NCBI RefSeq assembly: GCF_003992675.1
Contig: NZ_RZMZ01000007.1
Coordinates: 372,001 to 436,000 of the forward strand
Length of the DNA: 64,000 nt
From: Flagellimonas marinaquae
GTDB lineage: Bacteria; Bacteroidota; Bacteroidia; Flavobacteriales; Flavobacteriaceae
Reading direction: 5' to 3'
This document shows positions 26,787 to 34,735 of this stretch, in pieces. The translations under genes and the position numbers were made by a program. Under the pieces are notes generated by a model, which worked only from the letters and a program-made list of their open reading frames with translations, had not been told where the DNA came from and did no database searches. The first letter of the stretch is position 1. The number at the start of each line of letters is the position of its first letter.

Positions 26787-26926
26787 TGCAGTCGGGAGTT
26801 AGGAGTTCAGAGTTATGGGTTAAGAGTTATGAGTGGGAAGTCCGAAGTCGGAAGTTAGGGGTTATTAGTTTGGAGTTGCGAGTTACGGGTAAAGAGTCGG
26901 GGATCAGTGAGCAGTTTGCAGTAGGC
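26787..26926 (+). repeat. gene-free heptamer array, NNGAGTT type (block 2)
   Basis: Twenty units are in one 7-bp register from TGCAGTC (26787). The first 17 are of the NNGAGTT/NNAAGTC type. The last ones change to a NNGCAGT core (26908-26926). The block contains ATGGGTT (26815-26821), matching the start-codon unit of both four-helix-bundle genes. Open frames across it are low-complexity products of the repeat and are not called as genes. Confidence 0.85.
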
Positions 26927-26944
26927 AGTCGAGATCTTTAAAGG

Positions 26945-27020
26945 AACCAAGAGGCAGGAATCAAGAATCAAGAGCCAAGAGTGCAGTTATTTGAACTTGA
27001 AACTTGAACTTGAACTTGAG
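26945..27020 (+). repeat. composite array: NNNCAAG heptamers then AACTTG repeats
   Basis: Units AACCAAG, AGGCAGG, AATCAAG (twice), AGCCAAG and AGTGCAG are in register at 26945-26986, followed by TTATTTG and repeats of AACTTG (period 6-7) to 27020. The same order recurs at 27180-27228 and, inverted, at 34680-34716. Confidence 0.75.
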
Positions 27021-27054
27021 TTTTTCAATCAGATTTCTCCATCGTCACTTCTTG

Positions 27055-27168
27055 CCTCATGTCGAAATGACCTCTTACCGTCATGCTGAACTGGTTTCAG
27101 CATCCCGTAAAAATGGATTCCGCATCATGCTTCGACTACGCTCAGCAACCGCACGGAATGACAACCTA
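27055..27168. repeat. dispersed palindromic repeat
   Basis: It contains GTCGAAATGACC, a TGCTGAACTGGTTTCAGCA hairpin (27083-27101), and the family core CTTCGACTACGCTCAGCAAC followed by CGGAATGACA. A near copy of the second half lies at 27250-27338 and, inverted, at 34588-34663. Confidence 0.7.
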
Positions 27169-27179
27169 GTTCAGTGGGG

Positions 27180-27338
27180 AGCCAAGAAATAGGGGCCAAG
27201 ACCCAAGAGGGCAGTTTTTTGAACTTGATGTTTGAATTTGAACTTTTCAAATGGATTCCGTGTCATGCTTCGACTCATTTCGACTCCCTGCCTGCCGCAG
27301 GCGGGCGCTCAATGACCCGTGCTTAGCAACCGCACGTA
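27180..27338 (+). repeat. composite dispersed repeat, also at 34584-34716 inverted
   Basis: Heptamers of the NNNCAAG type (27180-27214), then TTTTTTGAACTTGATG, then AAATGGATTCCGTGT and the TTCGACT...CTCAATGAC palindrome. The whole is nearly identical to the reverse complement of 34584-34716. The difference is about 20 extra bases here (27290-27309) forming a GC-rich palindrome (CCTGCC...GGCGGGC). Confidence 0.85.
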
Positions 27339-27342
27339 ATAG

Positions 27343-27378
27343 AAAACCACCGGAAACCCGAAGGCCGCCGGTGGTTAA
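27343..27378 (-). terminator. terminator of the BspA-like gene
   Basis: A 9-bp stem (AACCACCGG at 27345-27353 with CCGGTGGTT at 27368-27376) is followed on the minus strand by a T-rich stretch. It is 38 bp beyond the stop codon of the BspA-like gene. Confidence 0.75.
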
Positions 27379-27415
27379 TTGTTTTCAAAAGTCTGTAGAT
27401 ACTCTAGACTAGGGG

Positions 27416-29134
27416 TTAGTTACATTCCAATTGTAAATCACCTCCAGTAAAGTTCCAGTTGTTATTTGCCAGTACTCCTAAAGCTTCGACAACCTCTTGA
27501 CCACAAAGGTTTCGTGTGCCCATTCCAACTGTTAGCCCGCCAGGGCCTCCATTGGTGCTTACATAATTGGCCCAACCGAGGATGGTGGCATTCACGCTTT
27601 CTACGCTCATGCCATTATCTCCATCGAAAAGACCTGTCAAATCGGGTTCGCTCACAAACTCCCAAGTCCCTAAGTTTTGGTCAAAGGCAGCTGCATCCTT
27701 GAACATATAGCTCATGTCGATAACACTGCTCACATCCCAACCGCCAATATCTTGGTTAAAGGCGGTAGCTCCATCAAACATGTAACTCATATTAGTAACA
27801 CTGCTCACATCCAAACCGCCAATATCTTGGTTAAAGGCGGTTGCTCCACTAAACATATAGGACATATCAGTGACTTTATTTATTGTCCAACCCGAAATAT
27901 CTTGGTTAAAGGCAGATGCACCTTCGAACATTCTCCCCATATCGGTAACACTTGTAAACATCCAACCAGAGAGATCCTGATTAAAGGCTTTAGTTCCAGC
28001 AAACATAGACCTCATATTGGTCACGTTACTGGTATTCCAATTTGAGATATCACCGTTAAATTGGTCACAGCCTGCAAAAAAAGCACTAAAATTTGTAACT
28101 TGCGTAAAATCGGGAATATCGGTTGCACTAAACTTTTCTAAATTATCACATTCAAAAAAAGCTCTTGTCATAATTTTCCATGAATTTGTACCCCACTGTA
28201 CTACATCTACTAAAGACAACCTAGAAATACCATCATTATTGTTATAGTACATCCTTAGTCCTGGAAAAGTACCTTTGATAGCAACTAAATACGTTCCAGA
28301 ATTTTGATACACATGGGATGGAAATTCGTTGGTATTAATGTTTTCTTCGGTACCATCTCCCCAAGCAATAGTGTAATCAAAATCAAAGTCTTGATTAACT
28401 CCTATTTTCAGTGTTTGTCCTGCACTCACCTCCCATTTGGTGATAAAAGAAGCGGGGTCATCAAATAAGCTTTCAATCACGTTGGTCACGGTCACGGTCA
28501 CGGTAAACTCAACGGGTTCGTTGGTGCCGTCGCTTACGGTTACGGTGAGAGCATGCTCCGTAGTGGTCTCAAAATCCAGGCTTTTGCCTTCGGCCAAAGT
28601 AAGTACGCCCGCTGCAGAGATTTCAAATAGGTCGTCCGGGTTATCTGTCAAAGCAAACGTCAAGGTATCATCTTCGGAGTCAGAAGCTTCGAGTTCGCCA
28701 ATGATCACATTGTCGGCGATGTCTTCTTCCGCCTCAAAGCTTTGGTCTTCCACAGTGGGTGCTTCGTTGGTAGGGTCGTCACCACCAGTAGTGGTCACGG
28801 TAAAGTCCTTGGTGCTTGTGGCTGTATTCCCGCCCACGGTCACGGTCACCTTGGCCGTGGTGGCACCTGTGGGCACGGTGGCCTTGAGCTGGGTGGCCGT
28901 GGCAGCGGTAACCGTTGCCGTAGCGCTACCAATCTTTACGGTGTTGCTCGCCGCGGTGGTGCTAAAGTTGGTACCGTTAATGGTGATTTCGGTGCCCACT
29001 GGCCCAGATTCAGGGGTAAAGTTGGCAATGGTGGGCGCAGCAGTCGGCGCCGGAGGTGCTGGGTCGTCGTCCTTTCCACAGGACCACATTACGATGATGG
29101 CCAAAAGCGACCATAACAATTTTTTGTGTTTCAT
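27416..29134 (-). CDS. BspA-like surface lipoprotein with IPT/TIG and cadherin-like domains
   Basis: This 572-residue exported lipoprotein has a signal peptide with lipobox-like MWSC (about Cys19). An IPT/TIG domain follows (about 33-110, FTPESGPVGTEITINGTNF), then a cadherin-like domain (about 125-225) and a PKD-like piece. Next come five to six 25-residue BspA repeats (DUF285; core AFNQDISGWDVSSVTDMSYM) and a Cys-containing end. BspA repeats are surface-binding modules. The ATG at 29134 begins the lipoprotein signal; a farther upstream ATG would add 17 atypical residues. Repeat arrays bracket it on both sides. It is probably displayed at the cell surface. Confidence 0.88.
   Translation of the reverse strand: MKHKKLLWSLLAIIVMWSCGKDDDPAPPAPTAAPTIANFTPESGPVGTEITINGTNFSTTAASNTVKIGSATATVTAATATQLKATVPTGATTAKVTVTVGGNTATSTKDFTVTTTGGDDPTNEAPTVEDQSFEAEEDIADNVIIGELEASDSEDDTLTFALTDNPDDLFEISAAGVLTLAEGKSLDFETTTEHALTVTVSDGTNEPVEFTVTVTVTNVIESLFDDPASFITKWEVSAGQTLKIGVNQDFDFDYTIAWGDGTEENINTNEFPSHVYQNSGTYLVAIKGTFPGLRMYYNNNDGISRLSLVDVVQWGTNSWKIMTRAFFECDNLEKFSATDIPDFTQVTNFSAFFAGCDQFNGDISNWNTSNVTNMRSMFAGTKAFNQDLSGWMFTSVTDMGRMFEGASAFNQDISGWTINKVTDMSYMFSGATAFNQDIGGLDVSSVTNMSYMFDGATAFNQDIGGWDVSSVIDMSYMFKDAAAFDQNLGTWEFVSEPDLTGLFDGDNGMSVESVNATILGWANYVSTNGGPGGLTVGMGTRNLCGQEVVEALGVLANNNWNFTGGDLQLECN
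27629..28078 (-). repeat. 75-bp in-frame tandem repeats coding the BspA units
   Basis: Six units of 75 bp start at 27629, 27704, 27779, 27854, 27929 and 28004. Units 27704 and 27779 are almost identical over their central 45 bp, which indicates a recent duplication and potential for copy-number variation without frame loss. Confidence 0.85.
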
Positions 29135-29195
29135 AAGATTCAATTTTATAGAAATAAGAAGCAAGATGCGGTATTTTGGGTTCATAAACGGGTGC

Positions 29196-29249
29196 GATCT
29201 GACGGATGCCCCTTCCGATCTGACGGATGCCCGTTTTGATCTGACGGAT
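29196..29249 (-). repeat. three 21-bp-spaced copies of ATCCGTCAGATC
   Basis: GATCTGACGGAT occurs at 29196, 29217 and 29238, each 21 bp apart (two helical turns), 60-115 bp upstream of the BspA-like start. The copy at 29191-29212 is identical to the inverted sequence at 1-22. The even spacing suggests a binding site for a multimeric regulator, or a small repeat element. Confidence 0.7.
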
Positions 29250-29291
29250 TTTTTTGGGAGGGTAGATTTTTGGGGTTGGAAATGAGATTTT

Positions 29292-29417
<126 letters not shown>

Positions 29418-29489
29418 GGGCAATTGAGCAATTCAAAAATGACTAAGCCGATTCGGCTTGCTGAAAATCTCAAAAAAAAATCACCTTTT

Positions 29490-29545
29490 AAACCTTAAAC
29501 CTTAAACCTTAAACCTTAAACCTTAAACCTCAAACCTCAAACCGA
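29490..29545 (+). repeat. heptamer array AAACCTT
   Basis: Eight 7-bp units: five perfect AAACCTT, two AAACCTC and one AAACCGA. This is a fourth core sequence with the same period. It is 80 bp upstream of the DUF3078 gene. Confidence 0.88.
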
Positions 29546-29624
29546 GAACCATTTGTTGGCCCCAAATGAGCGGTCGCCATGTGACATTTCTTATTTTTAC
29601 GGTCTAAACAGTAAACTCCATACT

Positions 29625-30557
29625 ATGAAAAAATTGTTTTTTGCCATTGTTGCCTGTTTTGCGTTGTCCACAGTAACAGCGCAGACGGAAGAAGAACTGA
29701 AAGCACAGATAGCTCCCAAAAAGGATTCCATTGCCGCCATTCAAAAGCGGGTGGACGCTCTACAGGCCAAATTGGATGCCCTGCCTGGCTGGAAAGTGGG
29801 CGCGTTCGGAACTATTGGTGGTAGTATATCGGAATTCAACAACTGGTTTGCCCAAGGCATTCCCAACAACTCCTCCGGTAACATAGGGTTTACCGTAAAT
29901 GCCTTTGCCAATTTGCAAGAGGAAAAGTTTTTTTGGAGAAATTCGGCCAACTTGAACTTGGCTTGGGTAAAGTTGGACGACAAGGACGACCCTACCGACA
30001 ATGATAGCTTTCGCCAGGCTACAGATGTGTTCAATATTTCTTCGCTCTACGGTAGGAAATTGAGCGAAAAGTTCGCGATTTCCGCCCTGGCCGAATACCG
30101 TACCACGCTATTGAGCAATTTTAACGACCCCGGTTATTTAGATTTAGGTGTGGGTGCCACGTGGACCCCAATTTCGGATTTGGTGGTGGTCATCCATCCG
30201 CTCAACTACAACTTTGTATTCAGCAGCGAGGATGCCATTTTTGAATCGTCTATGGGTGCCAAGATTGTTGCGGACTATACCAAACAGATCGGGGCAGTAA
30301 GTTTTAAGAGTAACCTTTCCCTTTTTCAGAGCTACGAGAGCAGCGACTTGAGCAATTGGACCTGGATCAATTCATTTAGTTATACGCTTTGGAAAATGAT
30401 CGGGGTGGGTTTTGATTTTGGTTTGAGGAATAACAATCAGGAAACACTCAATTATATCGTGAACAATGCTCCTACGCCCAATCCGGATGCCACTTTTGAC
30501 ACCATCGACAACGAATTGCAAACGTATTGGACCCTAGGGTTGAGCTATAAGTTTTAA
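29625..30557 (+). CDS. DUF3078 outer-membrane-type protein
   Basis: This 310-residue exported protein has a signal peptide (MKKLFFAIVACFALSTVTAQ, 1-20), a short coiled coil (AQIAPKKDSIAAIQKRVDAL, about 26-45) and then a DUF3078 beta-strand domain. Alternating aromatic strands run to a terminal Phe (LSYKF), as in outer-membrane barrels. The function is unknown. The ATG at 29625 is chosen because it begins the signal peptide; the upstream in-frame ATG lies in repeat-derived sequence. A terminator follows. Confidence 0.85.
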   Translation: MKKLFFAIVACFALSTVTAQTEEELKAQIAPKKDSIAAIQKRVDALQAKLDALPGWKVGAFGTIGGSISEFNNWFAQGIPNNSSGNIGFTVNAFANLQEEKFFWRNSANLNLAWVKLDDKDDPTDNDSFRQATDVFNISSLYGRKLSEKFAISALAEYRTTLLSNFNDPGYLDLGVGATWTPISDLVVVIHPLNYNFVFSSEDAIFESSMGAKIVADYTKQIGAVSFKSNLSLFQSYESSDLSNWTWINSFSYTLWKMIGVGFDFGLRNNNQETLNYIVNNAPTPNPDATFDTIDNELQTYWTLGLSYKF

Positions 30558-30576
30558 CACGAACCCCTTCGGAACA

Positions 30577-30606
30577 AAAAAAGCCCTTTTTAAAGGGCTT
30601 TTTTGT
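30577..30606. terminator. bidirectional terminator after the DUF3078 gene
   Basis: AAAAGCCCTTT/AAAGGGCTTTT with a 2-nt loop and A/T runs on both sides. It is 20 bp past the DUF3078 stop and could also end readthrough from hflX. The stretch 30607-30801 after it shows nothing recognisable. Confidence 0.88.
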
Positions 30607-30801
30607 GGGGTGAAAAATGTTTTTCAAGTTTTTAAGACCATGGTCTAAGTAGGTTAAGATCTGCAAGATCTGCGTGTGACACTAAAATGACTTAAAAACA
30701 AAGTGAAAGTAGGTCATCTGTGGTCACTCCCTAAACTTTTGTTGTGAACAGGTCCAAAAATGTTGTGAAACAGGCAATATATTGCCGTTCATCGATAAAG
30801 T

Positions 30802-32025
30802 CTACTCTTCGCTATATTCATCCAGATGCTCTGGATATAAAAAGTTGTTGTAGGGGAAACGGGTTACATGAATGTTCCTTACAGCATCGTAGACCCGTTT
30901 ACGGAATTCATCCAGATTTTCCTTATTTAATGCGGAGATAAAAAGTGCTTTGTCCCCAATCTTGTTGAACCATGTTTTTTTCCAATCTTCCAAGGTAAAA
31001 TGAGCCGTGGTTTTTTCCGTGACGAGGTCGTCTTCGTCTATGGTTTCGGGTCTGTACTGGTCGATTTTGTTGAAGACCATGATGCATGGCTTGTCCGAGC
31101 TGTCAATTTCGTCCAAAATTTGGTTAACGGAGGCGATGTGTTCCTCAAAATTGGGATGGGAGATATCAACAACATGCAATAGGAGGTCGGCTTCCCGAAC
31201 CTCGTCGAGGGTACTTTTAAAACTTTCTACCAGTTGTGTAGGTAGCTTCCGTATGAATCCCACGGTATCGCTCAATAAAAAGGGGAGGTTGCCCAATACC
31301 ACTTTACGAACCGTAGTGTCCAAGGTTGCAAAGAGCTTGTTCTCCGCGAATACATCACTTTTGCTAATCACGTTCATCAAGGTAGATTTGCCCACATTGG
31401 TGTAGCCTACCAAGGCCACGCGCACCAAGGAACCCCGGTTGCCCCTTTGGGTTTCCATCTGTCGGTCGATTTTTGCGAGTTTCTTTTTCAGCAGGGCAAT
31501 GCGGTCACGCACGATACGTCTATCCGTTTCAATCTCCGTTTCACCGGGTCCGCGCATTCCAATACCACCACGTTGTCGCTCCAAGTGTGTCCAAAGTCCG
31601 GTTAGTCGAGGTAAAAGATATTCGTACTGCGCCAGTTCCACTTGGGTACGGGCGTAACTGGTCTGTGCCCGTTGGGCAAAAATATCCAAAATAAGGCTGG
31701 TTCGGTCCAAGACTTTGCACCGGAGCAGTTTTTCAATATTGTTTTGTTGGGCAGGGGAGAGTTCATCATCAAAAATGACGGAGCCGATTTCATGTTCCTT
31801 CACATATTGACGTACTTCTTCCATTTTACCACTACCGATATAGGTTTTGGGATTGGGCACATCGATGCGCTGGACAAATCTCTTTGCTACTTCGCCACCG
31901 GCCGTGTAGGTCAAAAACTCCAACTCATCCAAGTACTCCTTTACCTTTTCTTCATTCTGATGTTGGTTCAATACCCCGATCAGAATCGCCTTTTCATATT
32001 CTATGGACTTCTTTTCTAGCATCAA
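30802..32025 (-). CDS. hflX: GTPase HflX
   Basis: This 407-residue ribosome-associated GTPase has an N-terminal HflX domain (to about 195) with the glycine-rich RGGIGMRGPGETEIETDRR segment. The G domain has P-loop GYTNVGKST, DTVGF (G3) and NKID (G4). HflX splits stalled 70S ribosomes, notably under heat stress. Two ATGs are adjacent; either may be used. A TAnnTTTG-like box is present on the minus strand at 32040-32047, only about 15 bp from the start, so the leader may be very short. Confidence 0.93.
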   Translation of the reverse strand: MMLEKKSIEYEKAILIGVLNQHQNEEKVKEYLDELEFLTYTAGGEVAKRFVQRIDVPNPKTYIGSGKMEEVRQYVKEHEIGSVIFDDELSPAQQNNIEKLLRCKVLDRTSLILDIFAQRAQTSYARTQVELAQYEYLLPRLTGLWTHLERQRGGIGMRGPGETEIETDRRIVRDRIALLKKKLAKIDRQMETQRGNRGSLVRVALVGYTNVGKSTLMNVISKSDVFAENKLFATLDTTVRKVVLGNLPFLLSDTVGFIRKLPTQLVESFKSTLDEVREADLLLHVVDISHPNFEEHIASVNQILDEIDSSDKPCIMVFNKIDQYRPETIDEDDLVTEKTTAHFTLEDWKKTWFNKIGDKALFISALNKENLDEFRKRVYDAVRNIHVTRFPYNNFLYPEHLDEYSEE

Positions 32026-32382
32026 ATGAGTTTAGGATACAAATTTACACAATGTTTGGCAGCTATTTTTGTAGTTTGAGATTAAGGAGCATATCATAAC
32101 AACCTTTGGATGGGCATTGCTACAACCAAGCAGTCCGCGATGCAATGTGTTTTTGGGCGTGATGTCCTTGTCGGCAGCATACCAATCTAGAAATGTGAAT
32201 GTTGGGCTCAAAGGGCAATATTAATATTAGTAGGAATATGACTACACATCATAAAAGTTAATTTTCACAACAAAAATCCGTAAATCACTATGTATTTCAT
32301 CGAATAAAGTAGGAATTTTATCGATAATACTTACGTTTTCTCATATATTCGTAGTCCAAATCTTACCTAAACTTAAACTATT
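32026..32382. other. 357-bp divergent intergenic region (hflX / subtilase)
   Basis: No gene or tandem repeat is seen. It contains CAAATTTA at 32040-32047 (a minus-strand -7-like box for hflX), the palindrome TTATCGATAA at 32318-32327 and a TATATTCG box at 32343-32350 before the subtilase. The middle part (32090-32230) shows nothing recognisable. Confidence 0.5.
32318..32327. promoter_or_regulatory. TTATCGATAA palindrome upstream of the T9SS subtilase
   Basis: An exact copy of the 10-bp palindrome found twice upstream of sprE. It lies 56 bp before the subtilase ATG, in the promoter zone. Confidence 0.4.
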
Positions 32383-34578
32383 ATGGACTACAGATTTCCT
32401 TTTTCGGCTAAGGGAGCAATCTTCTCCATTTTATTTTCGCTTTTGGGCGTGGGTTCCATCCAAGGACAATCCCGAGATACCAAAGAACAAGTTAGTCTTG
32501 ACCATCATCAAGGACAAATGTCATCATTTATTTCTGAGATGGAAGCTGATTATCAGTCCAAACTAAATCAAATAGGTGAGTTCGTCAAATCCAAAAGTAT
32601 TTTAGCTTCAGAGAAAAGAGCTGATGGTACAGACATTGCGCTTAAAGATATCGGTACCGATGGCACCCCATTATTTTATACCACCTTAAACGATCCTACA
32701 TCCCAAACTTCTAGGGCGCATACCCTTTATGATAAGGGTCTTCTTAATTTAGGGCTTTCAGGAACCCATATGCAAGTAGGTGTTTGGGATTCCGGTGTTG
32801 CCTTGGCCTCCCATCAAGAATTTGATGTTCGGGCAAAAAATGCCGACCAAGCCGATGAGGTGAGCCTGCATGCCACCTTGGTAACGGGAAATCTAATCTC
32901 CGCCGGTGTGGAGCCCAGTGCTAGAGGGGTAGCCTACGGCGCAGAGGCCCTGACCCACGACTGGAGCCGTGATAAAATAGAAGTGGCGGAAGCTGCTGCC
33001 AGCGGACTTTTGTTGAGCAACCATTCCTACGGAATACTATCGGACCGTGTGCCCGATTGGTATTTTGGAGCTTACATTAAAGTTACCCAAGATTGGGACC
33101 GAATCATGTACAACGCGCCACACTATTTAATGGTGACCGCCGCGGGCAATGCCCAAAAGTCTTATGATAACGAAGCGCCCAACTTTGGAAAAACCGCTGA
33201 CGGGTTCGATTTGTTGTTGGGCTTTACTACTACTAAAAATGGTTTGACCGTTGCTGGTGCCAATACTGAAATTGATGGTAACGGGGACTTGAAAAAGGCA
33301 TCTGTTGCCGGGTACAGTAGCTTTGGCCCAGTGGACGACGGACGGGTAAAACCCGACTTGGCCGGAGATGGCGGAAACATTCTTTCCACCAGTTCCGCTA
33401 CCAATAGCAGTTATCAAGTTTCTTCGGGAACGTCCATGGCCGCTCCTGGGGTGACAGGATCACTTTTGTTGTTGCAACAATACCACGAAGAACTATTTGG
33501 TAAATACATGAAAGCAGCCACCCTAAAAGGTCTTGCACTTCATACCGCCGATGATGTGGATGCCAAGGGACCCGATTACAAAATGGGTTGGGGCATTATG
33601 AACGCCAAAACTGCCGCAGAGGTCCTTCAAAATAAAGAATACAACACCTTGATAAACGAAGAGCGCTTATCCAATGGAGAAACCTACACCATAACCGTAA
33701 ATGCGATGGAAGGAGTTCCGCTGATGGCCTCTATTTCGTGGACAGACCCAGCATCCGAAGCCATTAACCGAGGAGAATTGAACAGCACTGTAGCTGCTTT
33801 GGTAAATGATTTGGACATTCGAATCACCAAGGATGGGAAGACCTATTTTCCTTGGAAACTGAATCCAGCCAAAGCAAACGATGCTGCCACTAGAGGCGAC
33901 AATTTAGTTGACCCCTTTGAGCGGGTAGAAGTGGAACAGGCAAGTGGAACTTATACCATTACCATCTCCCATAAAGGGACACTGACGAACGGTGTTCAAG
34001 ATTTTTCATTGATCGTTACCGGAGCCCAAGTTTCTGAATGTTCCATTGAAACCCCTTCCAATTTGGATTTGGACAATGCTTCGGAAGATGGAGCCTCCCT
34101 TTCTTGGAACGAAGCCGAAGAAACCCTTTTCGAGATTCAGTATAAAAGTGTGGATTCGGACGACTGGAACAGTGAACTGATTTGGGAAAGCAAGTTTGAA
34201 CTTACGGACTTGGAAGTTGGAAAGGTATATGAGGCTCGTGTTCGTTCCATTTGTACCGAAAATGTGGTGTCCGAGTTTTCGGAACCTATCGAGTTTGAGT
34301 TTAATGGAGCTGAAACCACACTGATCGCAAACGCACCTATGTTTATTCCGCAAGAGTTGACTATATCCGTTTACCCAAACCCCACAGTGGATTATTTAAA
34401 TCTGAACGCTGAACTGTCAAAAGATGCTGAATTTTCCATTGTGACCACTTCTGGGAATGTAATCCAAAAAGGGAAAACCCAAGGTTCCATCAATGTATCA
34501 TCTCTTTCTTCCGGATTGTACGTTTTGGTAGTCCAAGATTATGCGGGCATTAAGAGCACGAAGTTTTATAAAAACTGA
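32383..34578 (+). CDS. S8 (subtilisin) peptidase with C-terminal T9SS sorting domain
   Basis: This 731-residue secreted protease has a signal peptide (1-29, ending IQG-QSR), a subtilase domain with Asp136 (VGVWDSGV), His163 (SLHATLVTGN) and Ser351 (SSGTSMAAPGV), and a beta-rich P-domain-like region (about 425-545). A fibronectin III-like module follows (about 550-640), then a type A sorting domain (about 660-731; VYPNPTVDYLNL...GLYVLVVQD...KFYKN). The sorting domain sends it through the T9SS, for which SprE in this window is a component. It stands alone with its own upstream region. Confidence 0.95.
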   Translation: MDYRFPFSAKGAIFSILFSLLGVGSIQGQSRDTKEQVSLDHHQGQMSSFISEMEADYQSKLNQIGEFVKSKSILASEKRADGTDIALKDIGTDGTPLFYTTLNDPTSQTSRAHTLYDKGLLNLGLSGTHMQVGVWDSGVALASHQEFDVRAKNADQADEVSLHATLVTGNLISAGVEPSARGVAYGAEALTHDWSRDKIEVAEAAASGLLLSNHSYGILSDRVPDWYFGAYIKVTQDWDRIMYNAPHYLMVTAAGNAQKSYDNEAPNFGKTADGFDLLLGFTTTKNGLTVAGANTEIDGNGDLKKASVAGYSSFGPVDDGRVKPDLAGDGGNILSTSSATNSSYQVSSGTSMAAPGVTGSLLLLQQYHEELFGKYMKAATLKGLALHTADDVDAKGPDYKMGWGIMNAKTAAEVLQNKEYNTLINEERLSNGETYTITVNAMEGVPLMASISWTDPASEAINRGELNSTVAALVNDLDIRITKDGKTYFPWKLNPAKANDAATRGDNLVDPFERVEVEQASGTYTITISHKGTLTNGVQDFSLIVTGAQVSECSIETPSNLDLDNASEDGASLSWNEAEETLFEIQYKSVDSDDWNSELIWESKFELTDLEVGKVYEARVRSICTENVVSEFSEPIEFEFNGAETTLIANAPMFIPQELTISVYPNPTVDYLNLNAELSKDAEFSIVTTSGNVIQKGKTQGSINVSSLSSGLYVLVVQDYAGIKSTKFYKN

Positions 34579-34583
34579 TTTTG

Positions 34584-34716
34584 ATGTCGTTCCGCACGGT
34601 TGCTGAGCGGTGGTCATTGAGCCGAATCGAAATGAGTCGAAGCACAACACGGAATCCATTTGAAAAGTTCAAATTCAAACATCAAGTTCAAAACGCTGCC
34701 CTCTTGGTTCTTGGCT
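34584..34716 (-). repeat. composite dispersed repeat, inverted copy of 27194-27338
   Basis: Read on the minus strand: NNNCAAG heptamers ending AGGGCAG, then TTTTGAACTTGATG, AAATGGATTCCGTGT, and a TTCGACT...GCTCAATGACC palindrome ending in GGAACGACA. It lacks the GC-rich nested insert of the other copy. It fills the gap between convergent subtilase and exonuclease genes. Confidence 0.85.
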
Positions 34717-34735
34717 CCTGTTTCATTTTTAATTT

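Noticed and set aside
26566..27192. Open frames of 60-95 codons across the repeat zone
   Set aside because: They translate 7-bp repeats and palindromes into low-complexity Ser/Glu/Arg strings; no start signals or domain-like sequence.
27180..27338. Insertion sequence or MITE with target-site duplication
   Set aside because: No transposase, no consistent terminal inverted repeats and no clear target duplication could be found by eye.
28437..29285. 282-codon plus-strand frame opposite the BspA-like gene
   Set aside because: Ser/Val/Thr-rich mirror of the Thr/Val-rich IPT and cadherin domains on the true strand; no plausible start context.
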